Origin: Hermodice carunculata
Lineage: Eukaryota > Annelida > Polychaeta > Eunicida > Amphinomidae
DNA length: 64,000 nt
Assembly: GCA_964020975.1 (NCBI GenBank)
Contig: OZ026620.1
Coordinates: forward strand, 75,079,600-75,143,599
Direction: 5' to 3'
Shown: positions 37,261-49,656 of the stretch, in pieces
Position numbering within the stretch: the stretch's first letter is position 1
Layout of the letters: every line of letters begins with the position of its first letter
Position numbers and translations under genes: made by a program
The notes under the pieces: generated by a model
The model's database searches: none
The model's input: only the letters and a program-made list of their open reading frames with translations
Told to the model about the DNA's origin: nothing

Positions 37261-38240
37261 TCAAGCCTTGCGTTCCGAGTGCTCAGACTGGCCAAGGTTC
37301 TGGAATACCCAGTCCAGGGGAGAGCCACGAATGCCAGTCTTGTGCAGCGTGTAAAGTAGAGCAGGATGATACACCTTGTCAAATGCCTTGGTGATGTCAC
37401 AGTAAACCACTCTTGCTTCTTTCTGCAGATCACCTGCCTTCACAAATTCATGATACAGGCACACGAGCTGGTTCACAGCATCATCACCCCGCATGAACCC
37501 TGACTGGGTTTCACAGACAGCAAAATTATCTCTAAGGAAATTGCCCTTTTTTTAAAAAAAAGAGTTACATTTGCCTCCAAATGTAGGGGAAAACACATTT
37601 TCCCAAGGATATATTGAATAGTCGAGTAAGTAAAGATGCAATAGGCGAGGACAAGAACAGAAGGTTCTGGCCCTGCCTAAAAGAGGGCACTGCAGTCACT
37701 GGAGTGCTAAGGTTGTGTATTCTCATTACTTTACATTGTAATTTGAAAACAACTGCACAGATACAAAATTTGGCAGAGTAAATCTAGATGCGTAACTAAA
37801 TACCTCACAAAAATCATATAACCACAGCTGCTAAAGTGACCAGTTTGTTAAACGTTACTGTTAACATGCAAACCAATGGGAAAACACAGCTGTAGCCCTC
37901 CAAATTTTTGTGTATTTGGTTGTGTATTGGGGCAGATACACACTTCAGAGCGAATTCTGACCTTTCCTATTGACAGGACAGCTTCTTTGATTAGTATGGG
38001 ACGAATTCCATCCGAGTCGCTTGCTTTACTAACATCAAGTGATGCCAGTACAGAAAAAAAATTCATCCTCACTAATAATTAGATTATCCACAATATTTTC
38101 AGTGGTATTTCGTGCTGGCAGTGAATGATGTTGAAAGGTACTACCATCAACACACCTTTGCTTTAAAAAGAACAAGTTCAATGCACCTGCTTTGGACTTG
38201 TTGTCGGACATTACAGTACTGTAAATTGCTTTGAATTCGT
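37261..38240 (-). mobile_element. non-LTR retrotransposon (LINE) reverse-transcriptase fragment, interrupted
   Basis: On the minus strand the start resembles the region just before the RT domain (DNKSKAGALNLFF near 38210), followed by VLASLDVSKASDSDGIRP (38060-38000) from RT domain 1. Then comes about 400 bp of unrelated AT-rich DNA (roughly 37950-37550). The RT resumes with TQSGFMRGDDAVNQL and ARVVYCDITKAFDKVYH (37520-37390), which contains the RT catalytic-block phrase DITKAFDKV. The frame shifts between the first two pieces, and the order is Jockey/CR1-like. The part that should span the conserved NYRPISL block is missing. It is a dead copy. Confidence 0.75.
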
Positions 38241-39231
38241 TGTATTCTTATTTTCGCTTCATTCACTGATGGCACAAAACCGTGAAAATACCAAAAACAC
38301 AATTACATAGTATTTTAACATTGTTTGAATGGGAAATGTCCAAAACAGTGAAATTAAAAGTACAGTGAAATGTCAAAAATACATAAGCCGTGAAAATTTA
38401 TACACGCAAAAATAAAGCAATTGACAGTTGACAGTATCGCCAACTACTATTAAAATGATTGTTTAGAGAACTCTTCCCCTTCATGAAATGATTAACTGTT
38501 TTTCACTAACATTTCCCTTTTTGTTTTGAATAATTTACAAGCTCAAATTGACGTTTAAAATATTCTTCCTCAGCTGATCGCAAATCACATATGTACAGGT
38601 TTTGCAGTTCGTGAAAGTAGCACTAAAGATGAGCTTTATTCAAGCCTTTGGATGTTTGGTCATTTAGCCTTCTGGTGGACCCTACATGTATCTACTTTCC
38701 ATTTTTGTGCCCAAAAGCAACTGATGTACTAGGGGGCATCTCCTCTGACAATAATGATCCTATTGGGTACATATTGCTGTGCAATATTAAGAAAGGTACT
38801 AGCCCTCAGTTTACACCTCTCATCAATATCATCGGTATCGAAGCATCTTACTGCGTAATTAAAAAAAGGGGGTAAAAAAAAACAGTTTGGAAATAACTTG
38901 CATTGAAGCGCTTTTGTTTTTTTATGATGCTTCAGTATCAAAAGCTTATTCTTCTTAAAACAAGATAAAAACATGGAGTATTTGAAAATAGAGAATTGCA
39001 TTTATTGTACAAACAGTTCAAATAATATCAAATCAGCCACAGCCATACATATTCTGTGGTCATGGTCACATGGTATCATTTACATGTGCTCATTTACTCA
39101 TTTACATAATTAATTTTGCTCATTTACATAATTCACACACAATACTTATCAGAAGGCTATTAACTTATGAAGTCTCTAATGCTTGACCAATATTCATGCT
39201 TCCTGTACAAATATACAAAGTCTGCTGCACA
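38241..39231. other. unassigned AT-rich DNA
   Basis: No gene or recognisable repeat was seen. Confidence 0.4.
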
Positions 39232-39503
39232 TTAACTCACTCCGTACCATTCCCTGATGTTTCCCACTATTTACATCTCCATTTTAAGATGAAGTTTGCA
39301 TATTCAAAATTCTCATAAAAACAGTCTTCATTCAAATACCAACATGCCTGGTCTAAAATCAGCATTTTCTTTCTTTTACTATACATGACAAGTCATGCTG
39401 CAGCTGCCACAAGGGCAGCCATAGCAGGGCTTGCCAGGGTATATGTAGGTAATGTACAAGCCTTCTGATGGCCACCCTTGCAGGGCTGTACGCAATGAGT
39501 TAA
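39232..39503 (-). mobile_element. TTAA-flanked MITE, copy with intact TTAA ends
   Basis: The left end TTAACTCACTCCGTACC and the right end GTACGCAATGAGTTAA are inverted relatives, each with TTAA at the tip. On the minus strand the interior reads atgttggtatttgaatgaag, matching the core shared by the other copies. The palindrome differs from the main type (ggcagc-rich). Length 272 bp. Confidence 0.7.
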
Positions 39504-40358
39504 GTCATAAAGTAAAATTAATTTTGCATCTGGGTCTGTCATATTTTACTTTGCACCAGGTGATTTTTCCCCTCAATAAAATGCAATGAACTGGTCATTT
39601 GAGCCAAATTGCTTTCAACACAATTGAAAAGTTTTGGCTTAATGACAAATGGCTCACAAACAAAAATAGCATCTGATAGAGCCCAGTGGTGAATTGTCTC
39701 TGCTATCTGCATCTGATTTCAACATTTGCGCTTGCTTCTTAACAAAACTGGATCCTTCCATGAAGATGTCCAACACCAAGCAAATTTACCATCAATTGCG
39801 TATGTAGTAAGCATCACATTTCCTTTGGCCTGTCTGTTGATATACTGTGACACACACACACACAAAGGAATTTGTACTCCAGGTGTGATACTCTAATTTT
39901 ACAAACACTATTGAGTGTAATCATCTGCACTGCAGACTGACATAGCACATTGGCCAAACTTTGATTCTTACAAAATCAAGTTAAAAACGTGGACAATTCC
40001 TCCTGTACACTGAACCGGCAATCATTTAGTAAATGTGAACGTGGCATGACATTTGTGAAAAGTGAGGTAATCTGGTGTTGGTATTGATCACCAGATGGCA
40101 GCACATCCCTATTGGGTTTGACATGGCTATGGCTATCTTGGCAGCAATCATGACACATCAATGTGCAGATGTTTTCCCTGAGACTGAGACTAAGACACCA
40201 GTGTCTTATTCTCAGGTTTTCCCCCAACAGTTTCATCTCAGGACTGGCGTATTGTGTCTTCTTACTCATCTCTCAAGACATTAGATTGGCACGGGCTGCA
40301 ATGGATACAGCTTACACCTTTGACTCTTATCTGGGTATTTTCTGCATAATTACCCTAG
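39504..40358. other. unassigned DNA
   Basis: No gene is recognised. A short (CA)n lies near 39850. Confidence 0.4.
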
Positions 40359-40587
40359 TTAACCCTTAAAGCACTGATTTAAGACTGAGTTAGAAGCTTT
40401 CCTAGGGGCACTTTGCATGCACAGTGCGCTGGAGAAAGCTGTTGACTAAGACTACTTTTTGCTTCAGACTAGGCTTGCTGGTTTTTGAAGGAAAGGTATT
40501 TTCATAAGGAACTTGAATCTTTAAGCATTATATGCTTAATGGTAATGCAAAAATGACTGCAGCTGTGATTAGCACTTTAAGGGTTAA
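40359..40587 (+). mobile_element. TTAA-flanked hairpin MITE, intact ends
   Basis: TTAACCCTTAAAGCACTGA at the left and TTAGCACTTTAAGGGTTAA at the right are inverted repeats with TTAA tips. The palindrome arms ctttcctaggggcact / gagaaagctgttgac lie near the left end. Length 229 bp. It closely resembles the copy at 46101. Confidence 0.85.
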
Positions 40588-42823
40588 TCTGTCCAATTCT
40601 TCTTCATTCTTCTCACTTGCAATTTCCATTGAACCACTGCTGTGCTCAAATTCCAATTATTCAAATTTGCAAACGGCTCAAAAGTGTGCACTAAACTGAA
40701 CATGAGGATGCTGAACTACTCGATGCATGATAAATATCATGAAGTTTTGTGTTCATCCAACTCCAAATGCCTATTTGGTAACAGAGAAGAGCTTTCCGTT
40801 TGCACTTTTTTTCTTTTTCTTTTTTTTTCACTCAGCTTTGCACAAATGCCATCTCTGACCACATTATGTTACTGCTGACCTTTGGCCTCTTCCAGGTCAT
40901 GTGCTCGCAGACTTTGCCTTCTACATGTACTTGATCATGCAAATGCTGACCTTTGACCTCTTCCCGATCAAGCTGCTGTTGACCTCCGTACCATCCACTT
41001 TCCCTTCACATAAAACCTCCAAACTTTAAATTTTTGTTTACACTTTGCATAATTCAGATATATTTTTGACGTGAATTTTATGTTATCCTTATCCAGCATA
41101 ATATGACAGAAAATCTGCTGAATCTTATGAAAACATCTCAATGGGCTGTTTACTTGTTGGTGTACAGTTGATAATTGGATGATGAATTTTGGCTTTCATG
41201 GTGTCCCAGTATCACACAAGACAGCTGTATAGAGTCCCGGCACATAAGCCAATAAAATGGCCACCACTTAAAGGGTTAACACTTGGGTATCAACAAATAA
41301 TCATGGAAACCCAGCTGGACATGAATATTAATTGACCACTATTCTCTTGGACTCTGAGGATATATTTGCCAGGACGTACACTTGTGGTGTCTGACATCAA
41401 AACGACTGTACTTTAGAGAAATGTGGCAGCTATTGAAAGACAAAAGTCAATCTGCAAGCCTCCTCCTTTATTTCAGTAGCATAAACTCCTCTATACCTAT
41501 TGATTTTTACTTTTTTTGAAAACCAGTTAAGTAGAGGTTTTGGCATTTAACGCTTTGTTGTGTTTCAGCCAATTTCATAGAAGACTCTGCTGATCCTGTT
41601 ACTCCAATGATCACCCATTTGATTATCACAAAATAATTTTCAATAAAAATTCATAAGGAGCAACAAATCCTCACCTAATGCAATAAATTTTCAGTGCTAT
41701 TATACACCAACTATATTTCCTTTGATGCTTGTCTTCAGCTGAGTTTCTCGACACCGCATTTTATAAAATATATTCTCCGTAACTCTGTTAATGGAGCAAG
41801 TTATGCCTAAACCCTTTTCCACATGTACTTGACAGATTTTGGCACCAATATACCACACCAACATTTGGTGTACAAAACTTATCTCAAACTGACCTTCCAT
41901 ATATATTATGACAATATGAACAAATTATTGGCTCTGTAATTATTCTGCTACATGAAAACAAAACAAAACAAAACAAAACAACTTGTTCATTCTTAATCAT
42001 TTCTCCATTCAGCCACTTGAATAAAAGCATCCTTCAAAATAAAAATAACACCAACAAGACCTAAGGCCTTATTTCAGGGTCAGCTTTAAAAAGTACCAGA
42101 GTCATTCAGTGGTAGGAATCAAATATTCAATCATCAAGTGTGTATCTGTTGAAGAACAATAAACTGGTCAGTAAATCTGGCAGCTTCCAATTCATCGTAG
42201 CAGAGTTTGTAGGTTTATGCCAGCAAGACAAGTCAAACAACAGAGATGACCAACGGTCTGTGTTACCTATACACTGTATACATTATATATACATATAAAC
42301 ACACATACATATATATATATATTATTTATATATCAATATAATGCTTACCATCAATGCATTAATTCTGGTCAAATAACAGAATTGAGCACATCTGGCTCTG
42401 ATATGCTCTTTGTTGACGACATTTAAACTAAAACAAAAAGTTACAGTAACATTACAATACATTTGTTTCATGTTAGCTCACTTTGTTGTATGTGTGGTAT
42501 CAATCGGTATGCATCGATGTTTTTATGCTCAAGTACCTACAATAACCAAAACTTTAACAGGCTTACATTGACTTTTCCTACACTATTTTGTTGCCTGCTA
42601 AACAGATAATTCTCTCTGTTATCTCCACTCCACTTTGGTCTGCCCTTTGGCTTCATGATCACTTTCTGTGCACTAAAGAAGTGACTCAGTTTCTGATTGG
42701 TCCACTTTGGTTACCATGGTCACACACTATAGTGCAACTGGGCACACATATTGCCAATGGCAAGGGTGATAATGATCAATTTCCTAATTGGTTCATCAGT
42801 ACATGAGAATGGTAACATTGCAC
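40588..42823. other. unassigned DNA, with one isolated MITE-type end
   Basis: The phrase ggccaccacttaaagggttaa, ending near 41279, looks like a right end of the TTAA family, but no left end was found. A (CAAAA)n lies at 41959-41982 and TA-rich tracts near 42310. No gene is recognised. Confidence 0.4.
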
Positions 42824-43072
42824 TTAACTCTTTAAGTGCCAAATTTTGGACTGAGTAAACACCTTTTCTTGGCCCACATTGGATGCAAATGTGGCCAATG
42901 AGGGCCAAGAAAAGCTGTTCACTTGGGATACTTTCCCTGGAACTATAGGCATACTGGTACTTGAATGAAAGGTCTTTTTACGTGGAATACGAATTTGAGA
43001 TCCTAACGATAATTCAGACTAGTTTGACTTTAGTAGATTGACTTCAGACATGACTGGCACTGAAAGAGTTAA
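42824..43072 (+). mobile_element. TTAA-flanked hairpin MITE, intact ends
   Basis: The left TTAACTCTTTAAGTGCCAA and right TGGCACTGAAAGAGTTAA ends are near-perfect inverted repeats. The palindrome cttttcttggcccacattgg / ccaatgagggccaagaaaag lies near the left end. The core is GGTACTTGAATGAAAGGT. Length 249 bp. Confidence 0.88.
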
Positions 43073-45186
43073 ATTACCCCACCTTCAAATGAAATCTTGC
43101 ACTCCTGGGGCAGACCTAATGTAGTGGCAATAATATGGAGCTTGGTGTGCTTGCAGGCAAACCATTTTGATTTCCACAGATTCATATCTTACATTAACCT
43201 TCCTGGTTCCATCAAGTCCAATAAAAACATCCCTATGGTAGCAAATAACTGCAAAATTGGCACCCATTTTCCCTGATTAAAACAAAAAAAAGAGTACAAT
43301 TTTATTTAGGTTTCCTTAATACTTTACGGGAAATTTTACCATTTATTTTCCATTCTTCTGAAACAAAGCAGTGGTCTAGCAAATACGAGAATATTAATCT
43401 GTTCATGCTGTTACGTAAAGAAACAGACATCTGCAGATTTGCTTTCTTTAGAACAAACACTTTCATCCATAGTCAAAGGATCATGCTTACTTATAAAATG
43501 TGCCACCAAATTATATTTTCCATTGTCATTTTTAGTTTGACTGACAAAAGGCACCCCCACAAAAACAACTGTACATATACATGTGAATACAGAGGGCGCT
43601 CTCATAATTGACTGCAATTGTTTCCCACACCTACAGCATGTATATATACACCTGAATGCAGAGGGTGCCCCCCCCCCCCAATTATTTGTACATACATAAA
43701 ATACATAGAGCAGTACACTGAGTACTTCCATTGACTATTGTCATTCAATGATCAACTAATAAGTACACATACACACTATTAAAATGGACTAATCAATGAC
43801 AATTATATAACTGGTGCAGTATTGGTAATCACTGTAACATCTAACTGGGAAATAAATTACTGCAAATCAATTAAAAAATGTAGCAAATGTACAAATATAT
43901 ACACTGGATCATTTGTATCTTTCTTTCCCTTAATTAACCTTTGTCAGCAAGAACACAGGTTCATTTCCTGAATCAGTAATTCATTTGAACAATAACATTT
44001 CAATTGCCATGGTATAATTCACATTTAGTTGCTATGGCAACTCACTGTTTCAAATCTTCAGTCTGTTCTTTTAATGACTTAATGACCACTGAAGACGGCC
44101 ACAGCAAAAAAATCATAACATTATAATTATCTGAGTCAGTGGTAGTTATGTTAATGCATCGTTTCCATGGCAATTGTTTTATAGATATGCTTTTCAGTGC
44201 AAGTTGTCCATGACAGGCACTGCACATTTTGATTGACAACATGCGCCACCTGGCAACAACATAGAGTACTACATAGCATGAACATATACTGTACATCTTT
44301 ACACTGCATCTAGCTTGCACAGACCACTTCATGATCATAATCACATTCTCCTGTTCATGACTTGTGCAAAATGCTTTCTATTTATACATTTCTCGGACTC
44401 TTACTTGTGCTTATACAGATATGGACATGTTTCTCCAGGTTAAAGTGTGCACTTAATATACTGTCCACCAGGAGTGCAGTTTGCAGATTGGCCACCAGGC
44501 TGCACTTTCCTTCAGCTGTCCAGTGTACCGCTGTTGACACTGGTGGTAATAAATATGGAGCGCTCCACATTTGGAAGACTACACAGTCTGTAGGCCTACT
44601 ACATACATTGTACCACATACATGTACATGCCACTTACAGGCAATATAATGATGCATCTTTGATCAATTTCTGTATGGCTATTCCTGTGCTGTCAGCCATT
44701 TCCTGACAAGCTCTGTAACTTAGAGGACCCAGCAACAAAACTTCCATCCTTTCACGTACTTGATATATTGTGCAAAAGCCTCTTGTATCCCAATAGAGTA
44801 TTCATCCCTGTCCACATTTGGCAGTTGACCAATCCTGGCAGGTGGGCTCTTCAGCTCTGCTTACATGTTATGTCCCTCGGCCAATTACGTGAGTATAATC
44901 TTCAGCTGACTAGCCCGACCAATCAGATACCATAAACACTTTGTGCTGGATGAGCCACACAGGAACACAAAGCATCATTGGTGCATCACAGTCTACACAC
45001 CAACATGAATTAGCTATTGGAGGTGCTAGGATGGGTTTCAGGAATTCTAGGATGAACCATGAAATAAATGAAAAATGCAATAAAATTACCTATTTCACAC
45101 CTGGCAAAATAATCCATGCAGCATGCAGTTAGATGCTCTGCTGCAGTAATGCCCAGCCAAAGGTCTGCTTTTCGCTTTGGCAGAAA
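43073..45186. other. unassigned DNA downstream of the RIMBP gene
   Basis: No gene is recognised. The open frame at 44362-44706 has no family signature. A C run lies near 43670. Confidence 0.4.
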
Positions 45187-45198
45187 TGTATATATACA

Positions 45199-45271
<73 letters not shown>
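45187..45271. repeat. (TA)n microsatellite
   Basis: About 60 bp of uninterrupted TA with degenerate edges. Confidence 0.95.
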
Positions 45272-45274
<3 letters not shown>

Positions 45275-45430
45275 CACAGAGATGTTAGTTCACAACCCCA
45301 ACACCAGGAGGAGACACTTGCTTGTCTCTTCTGCCTTGACTTTTGGGAATATAAGACTTTATTTAGGTCTTTGTTTGCATGTCTTTAAAGTAGCTTAACA
45401 ATTATTAGTTCTAATCTTCATCACCAAATG

Positions 45431-45436
45431 TTTATT
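45431..45436 (-). promoter_or_regulatory. candidate polyadenylation signal AATAAA
   Basis: The plus strand reads tttatt, that is AATAAA on the transcribed strand, about 290 nt downstream of the stop at 45729. It is the nearest canonical signal to that stop I noticed. The match is short and the region is AT-rich, so it may be chance. Confidence 0.3.
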
Positions 45437-45728
45437 TTTTCAGATATAAATTTAGTCAGACTCGAACCAAAACCTCGCCTTCTTTGTGATACAGTTAATT
45501 TCTATTCCACTTTTCTGAGACAATCCCCCAGCCATTTAGAGTTAGTTTAAGGAAGGTAAGTAAAAAATCATTTTTACCTAACCTGGTTAAAGCTTTTGAG
45601 CAAATGATTTAATTCATAAAAATATCTTTTGGATAGATTTACATCAAGTTCAGTAAACTGGTGGTATGATGCTATCCCACAATGCTCCAGCAGGCACTTT
45701 GGAAATCCCTCTCCACATTTTAATCTCA

Positions 45729-46001
45729 CTATCCGGTGAGCTTTTTGAAAATGTTTCTGCCTTTCTGGAAGAAACCCTTCTTCTTGTCTTTCTGCGGATC
45801 CTCGAAAGTAACCGTATGTGTGGTGGCTGGATTGGTGGTCCTAGTGCCAGTGCCGGTTTGTGAGGGGGGTGTCATGGTGGCGGGGGTGGTGGTGGTGGTG
45901 GTTGCGGATGCAGTGACGGCAGCCATGCTGTTGGCGGTTGGCTTGCCACTGCCTCCACTTCTGTGTGCTGGCGATCGCTTGGGTGATCTGTTTGCACTTC
46001 T
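45729..46001 (-). CDS. RIMBP2: RIMBP candidate terminal exon: basic C-terminal tail
   Basis: Ninety codons plus a TAG stop, opened by an acceptor TGTCTTTCTAG|AGA in phase 0. The peptide starts [17 protein letters not shown], passes through a Thr/Ala/Pro-rich stretch, and ends [19 protein letters not shown] short basic-hydrophobic tail of this kind fits a membrane-proximal or interaction motif at the end of a scaffold protein. I recall similar Lys-rich tails in some RIM-binding protein isoforms but cannot verify this. The exon lies 5.7 kb downstream of exon f on the same strand, and its GC-rich coding bias contrasts with its surroundings. It could instead be a terminal exon of an unrelated transcript. 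Confidence 0.65.
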   Translation of the reverse strand, partial: RSANRSPKRSPAHRSGGSGKPTANSMAAVTASATTTTTTPATMTPPSQTGTGTRTTNPATTHTVTFEDPQKDKKKGFFQKGRNIFKKLTG

Positions 46002-48352
46002 CTAGAAAGACATAAGATGGACAGGAAAGGCATTGAGTGTTATGGTTAGTATATAGTACTTGCTACCAGGTTATTTACCTCACTGATAGATGGCAGCCTC
46101 TTAGCCCTTAAAGCACTGATTTAAGACTGAGTCAACAGCTTTCCTTGTGGCACTCTGTGTGCACACAATGTGTCCCGAGGAAAGCTGTTGACTAAGACTA
46201 CTTTTTGCTTTAGATTTGGCTTGCTGGTATTTGAATGAAAGGTATCTTCATGCTGAATTTGAATTGTTCAACCTTTATATATTTAACGCACATGAGAAAA
46301 TGACTATTTCCATGATTAGCACTTTAAAGGTTAAGTTAAAGACTGTACAGCCACTTTCAAAACTGCCCAACAGTTATTTCCAATGCAAGTTGCCAAAGCT
46401 ATTGGTCACAAAAAGCCATCTGCCATTAGAGACTCACAATTCCATACAATCATGAAGCACAGCAGACTGACCTTCATGGTTTGCCTGTGAGCAGACCTTC
46501 TTGGATGGCAATAATGTATCAGCCTAAATGATGGTCTGTTTAATATAAGGAGGCAACTTGAGGCCAAGATAATCCAAAACAAAACTGTAGGGTAAGCACT
46601 ATCCACCAGTCCATACATTGAGAAGTATTGATGCAAACAATCAAAAAGTGTATGGGTATTTAGAGACGTGTCCTTCACAGACTACTGTCCGTGTTCCAAA
46701 GGTTTAAAATTTGACTAGAATTTTAATTTTGTGAGAGGTATTTAACCCTTTTCCCCTCAAACCGGCCAAAACCAGCCCATGGTCAAATGTCGTCTGCTTC
46801 AGTGTTTTCTACTAATTTCAACAGTTATGAAAAACAATTTGACTGAGAAATGTACATGAGACTTATCAAGATCACATGCCCCAGGTCAACAGCTTTCCTT
46901 GGCATGGGTTGGGCACTTAGTGCCCAACCCATGCCAAGGAAAGCTGTTGACTCAGTCTTAATTCAAGGGGGAAAGGGTTAACTCTTTGAGTGCAATATTT
47001 TGGAGTGAGGCAACAACTTTCCTCAGTGCTCTTTGAGTGCAATGCACCAAAGAGCACTGAGGAAATCTGTTGGCCTGGACTATTATATTTTATGTAAGTA
47101 GAGGCATGCTGGTACTTAAGTGTAAGGTCTTTTACAAGGAACACATGCATTTGTCTATCTCCCTCATCATAATTCTGAGCAGTTTATGTTGTTCAACCAC
47201 AGTCACACTTGGCAATGAAAGAAATAAAATGCCAAATGCCAAAAAAGTGGAAAGAACGCTTCACACATTTTATCTAATTTCAACATTTTTGCATACAAAC
47301 AATTTTCCTATATGGCTAAATATAAAATTAGAAGAATGACCAGGTCATCAAGGGCCCCGCTAGCATCATATTTTAACAGTCACATGACTTTTCCTGGAGG
47401 TCAAGGACACTCTATTACAATCACAAGTAAATTCATAAGCTACCAAAGGTACATGACCTTTGATCTCAAGGTCACCCATAAACATTCCTCACTAAAATCT
47501 TCCCTTGATCCATAATAATCAAATGTGATGAATTTCTCTCAAATCCTTCTACATGTATATACTGCATGGAACATACTTTTCAAGCAGCCCCGTGACCTTT
47601 GACCATTGACCTGAAGATCACTTCTGACAAGCCAAGAGTGAAGTCTCCTCTAGATACATAAAATGTCTAAATATAATGAACTTCTATCAAATACTTCTAA
47701 AGATATTGCACATAAACAGATTTACACTGCTATGCCCCTGTGACATTGACCTTTGACCTCAAGGTCATGTAAAATATTATGTAGCAAATACATATATGAA
47801 TACATATTGTGACCAAGTTTGAAGAACTTGCATCGAATTGTTCTGGAGATATTGCATAAAACTCCATTTCAGTTGTAAGCCCCTGTGACTTTGCTCTTGA
47901 CGTCAAGGTCACCCATAAACAATCCCAGCCAAGGTTTGACCTAGATGCATACTTTGACCAACTTTGAAGGAAACTGAAAAATAATGTGGAAAGTTATTGT
48001 CCTGAAATGAAAAACAGATGGACAGACGGACATATGGACCGGTCGATTACTAAAGGGCTCCTGCATCTGTGATGCAGGGCCCTAAAACAAAAACAAAAAA
48101 CAAAAACAAAAAAACTCCAATATACTGGAAAGTTTTGTTTTTTTAAATAAGCATTTGACCTTGAGGGACCCCCAAATGTGGTACTACCAGCTTCAGTCTT
48201 ATTGTAGTAAGAAACAAACACATAACAACAGGGCTGCATGAACAGCCCATCTTCAGCTGACCTTGACATTCAACCTAAAATAAGCCCCACCCAGTCTGGG
48301 GCTACCCAGAAGGGTGTCCATTAAATGTCAAAGCAATTGGCCAAAAGGGTTC

Positions 48353-48400
<48 letters not shown>

Positions 48401-49617
48401 AATTTGGCACAAAAAAATAAATGAATGAATAAACAAACAAATAAACAAACTGCAGCATGACTGCTTGAACGAACCTAGTAGTGAATCTGGTTTAAGGATT
48501 TTTGAGAAGTTGAAAATGTTGAATTATGATTGCAACGTCCATTGACATGCATGTATATGTTAGTCAATAATGGTAGGCACTGACCAATATATACCTGAAT
48601 TTAAAATTTGTCAAAAATCAGGGATCCATGGCAACAGTCTACCCAGTGAACTTCTTTGTTTGACCCTCCCACACGGCATGTTTCAACTAAATTTAAGCAC
48701 AAAATGAGTGTTAGCTTTGAAGCAAGTCAAAAAAGGTGAAAACACACACACACAAAAAGTTGCAGCACGACCTATTGAATAAATTAAGGTCTATGGGTCT
48801 CCAGAAGAGCACCTATGCTTTTTCAAAGTAATTTTGCTCGTAAAATGAACTAAAAAATTGTTAAAAAAATGAAATGACCATTTCAACACATTCAATACAG
48901 ACCCACCAAAGGTACATCCTGATTGTATTTGAAGAGAATCTAGCTGACACTTTTGGAGAAGAAAAAAAAGTGTGTTACTATAGCAAAATCCATTGACTTG
49001 CATCCTATGGTAACTAATAAGCACCCAAACTAAGAAATTTGTTAAACATTCAAGGATCTCGAGCAACATTACTTGGTGAATATTTATGTTTGACCTTTCG
49101 AAAAGGTACACTGCCACCTAATTTTACCAAAACCTTAGTCACCATTCCGAAGAAGTTGTGAAAAGTACTAAAATGCAAAAATTCATTTGAAAATTTAAAA
49201 AAAAAAAATTACAGCACTGCCTGTTGAAAAAAATTTTGCTCTGATGTTATCCAGAAGTGTCTCCACGGAATTTTTGAAGCTATTGGCTGTGTGGTTTTGA
49301 GAAATTTTTTTTTTACAGATAGTGCTGAAAAAAATGAACCAAAAATATGTCAGAACAAAATAGATAAAAAAAATCATTGGATCATGGCTTATATAGTAAT
49401 CAATAGGACTGTGTGCATTAACTTATAATTAACAGTACCCAAACTGAAAAATTTGTTAAAAATTACGAATTAAGAATATCGCCAGCTAGTAAACAACTTT
49501 GTATAACCCTCCTACAAGTGACATTTCTACCAAGTTTCAAAACAGTCTGAGTGAGGCTTTTAGAGACAGAGTTTAAATTAGCAAAAAACACAAAAAAATA
49601 AATAAATAAATAAATAA

Positions 49618-49656
<39 letters not shown>

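Noticed and set aside
44042-44706. Opposed open frames of about 100 and 114 codons
   Set aside because: No recognisable motif, no splice context and no support beyond being open.
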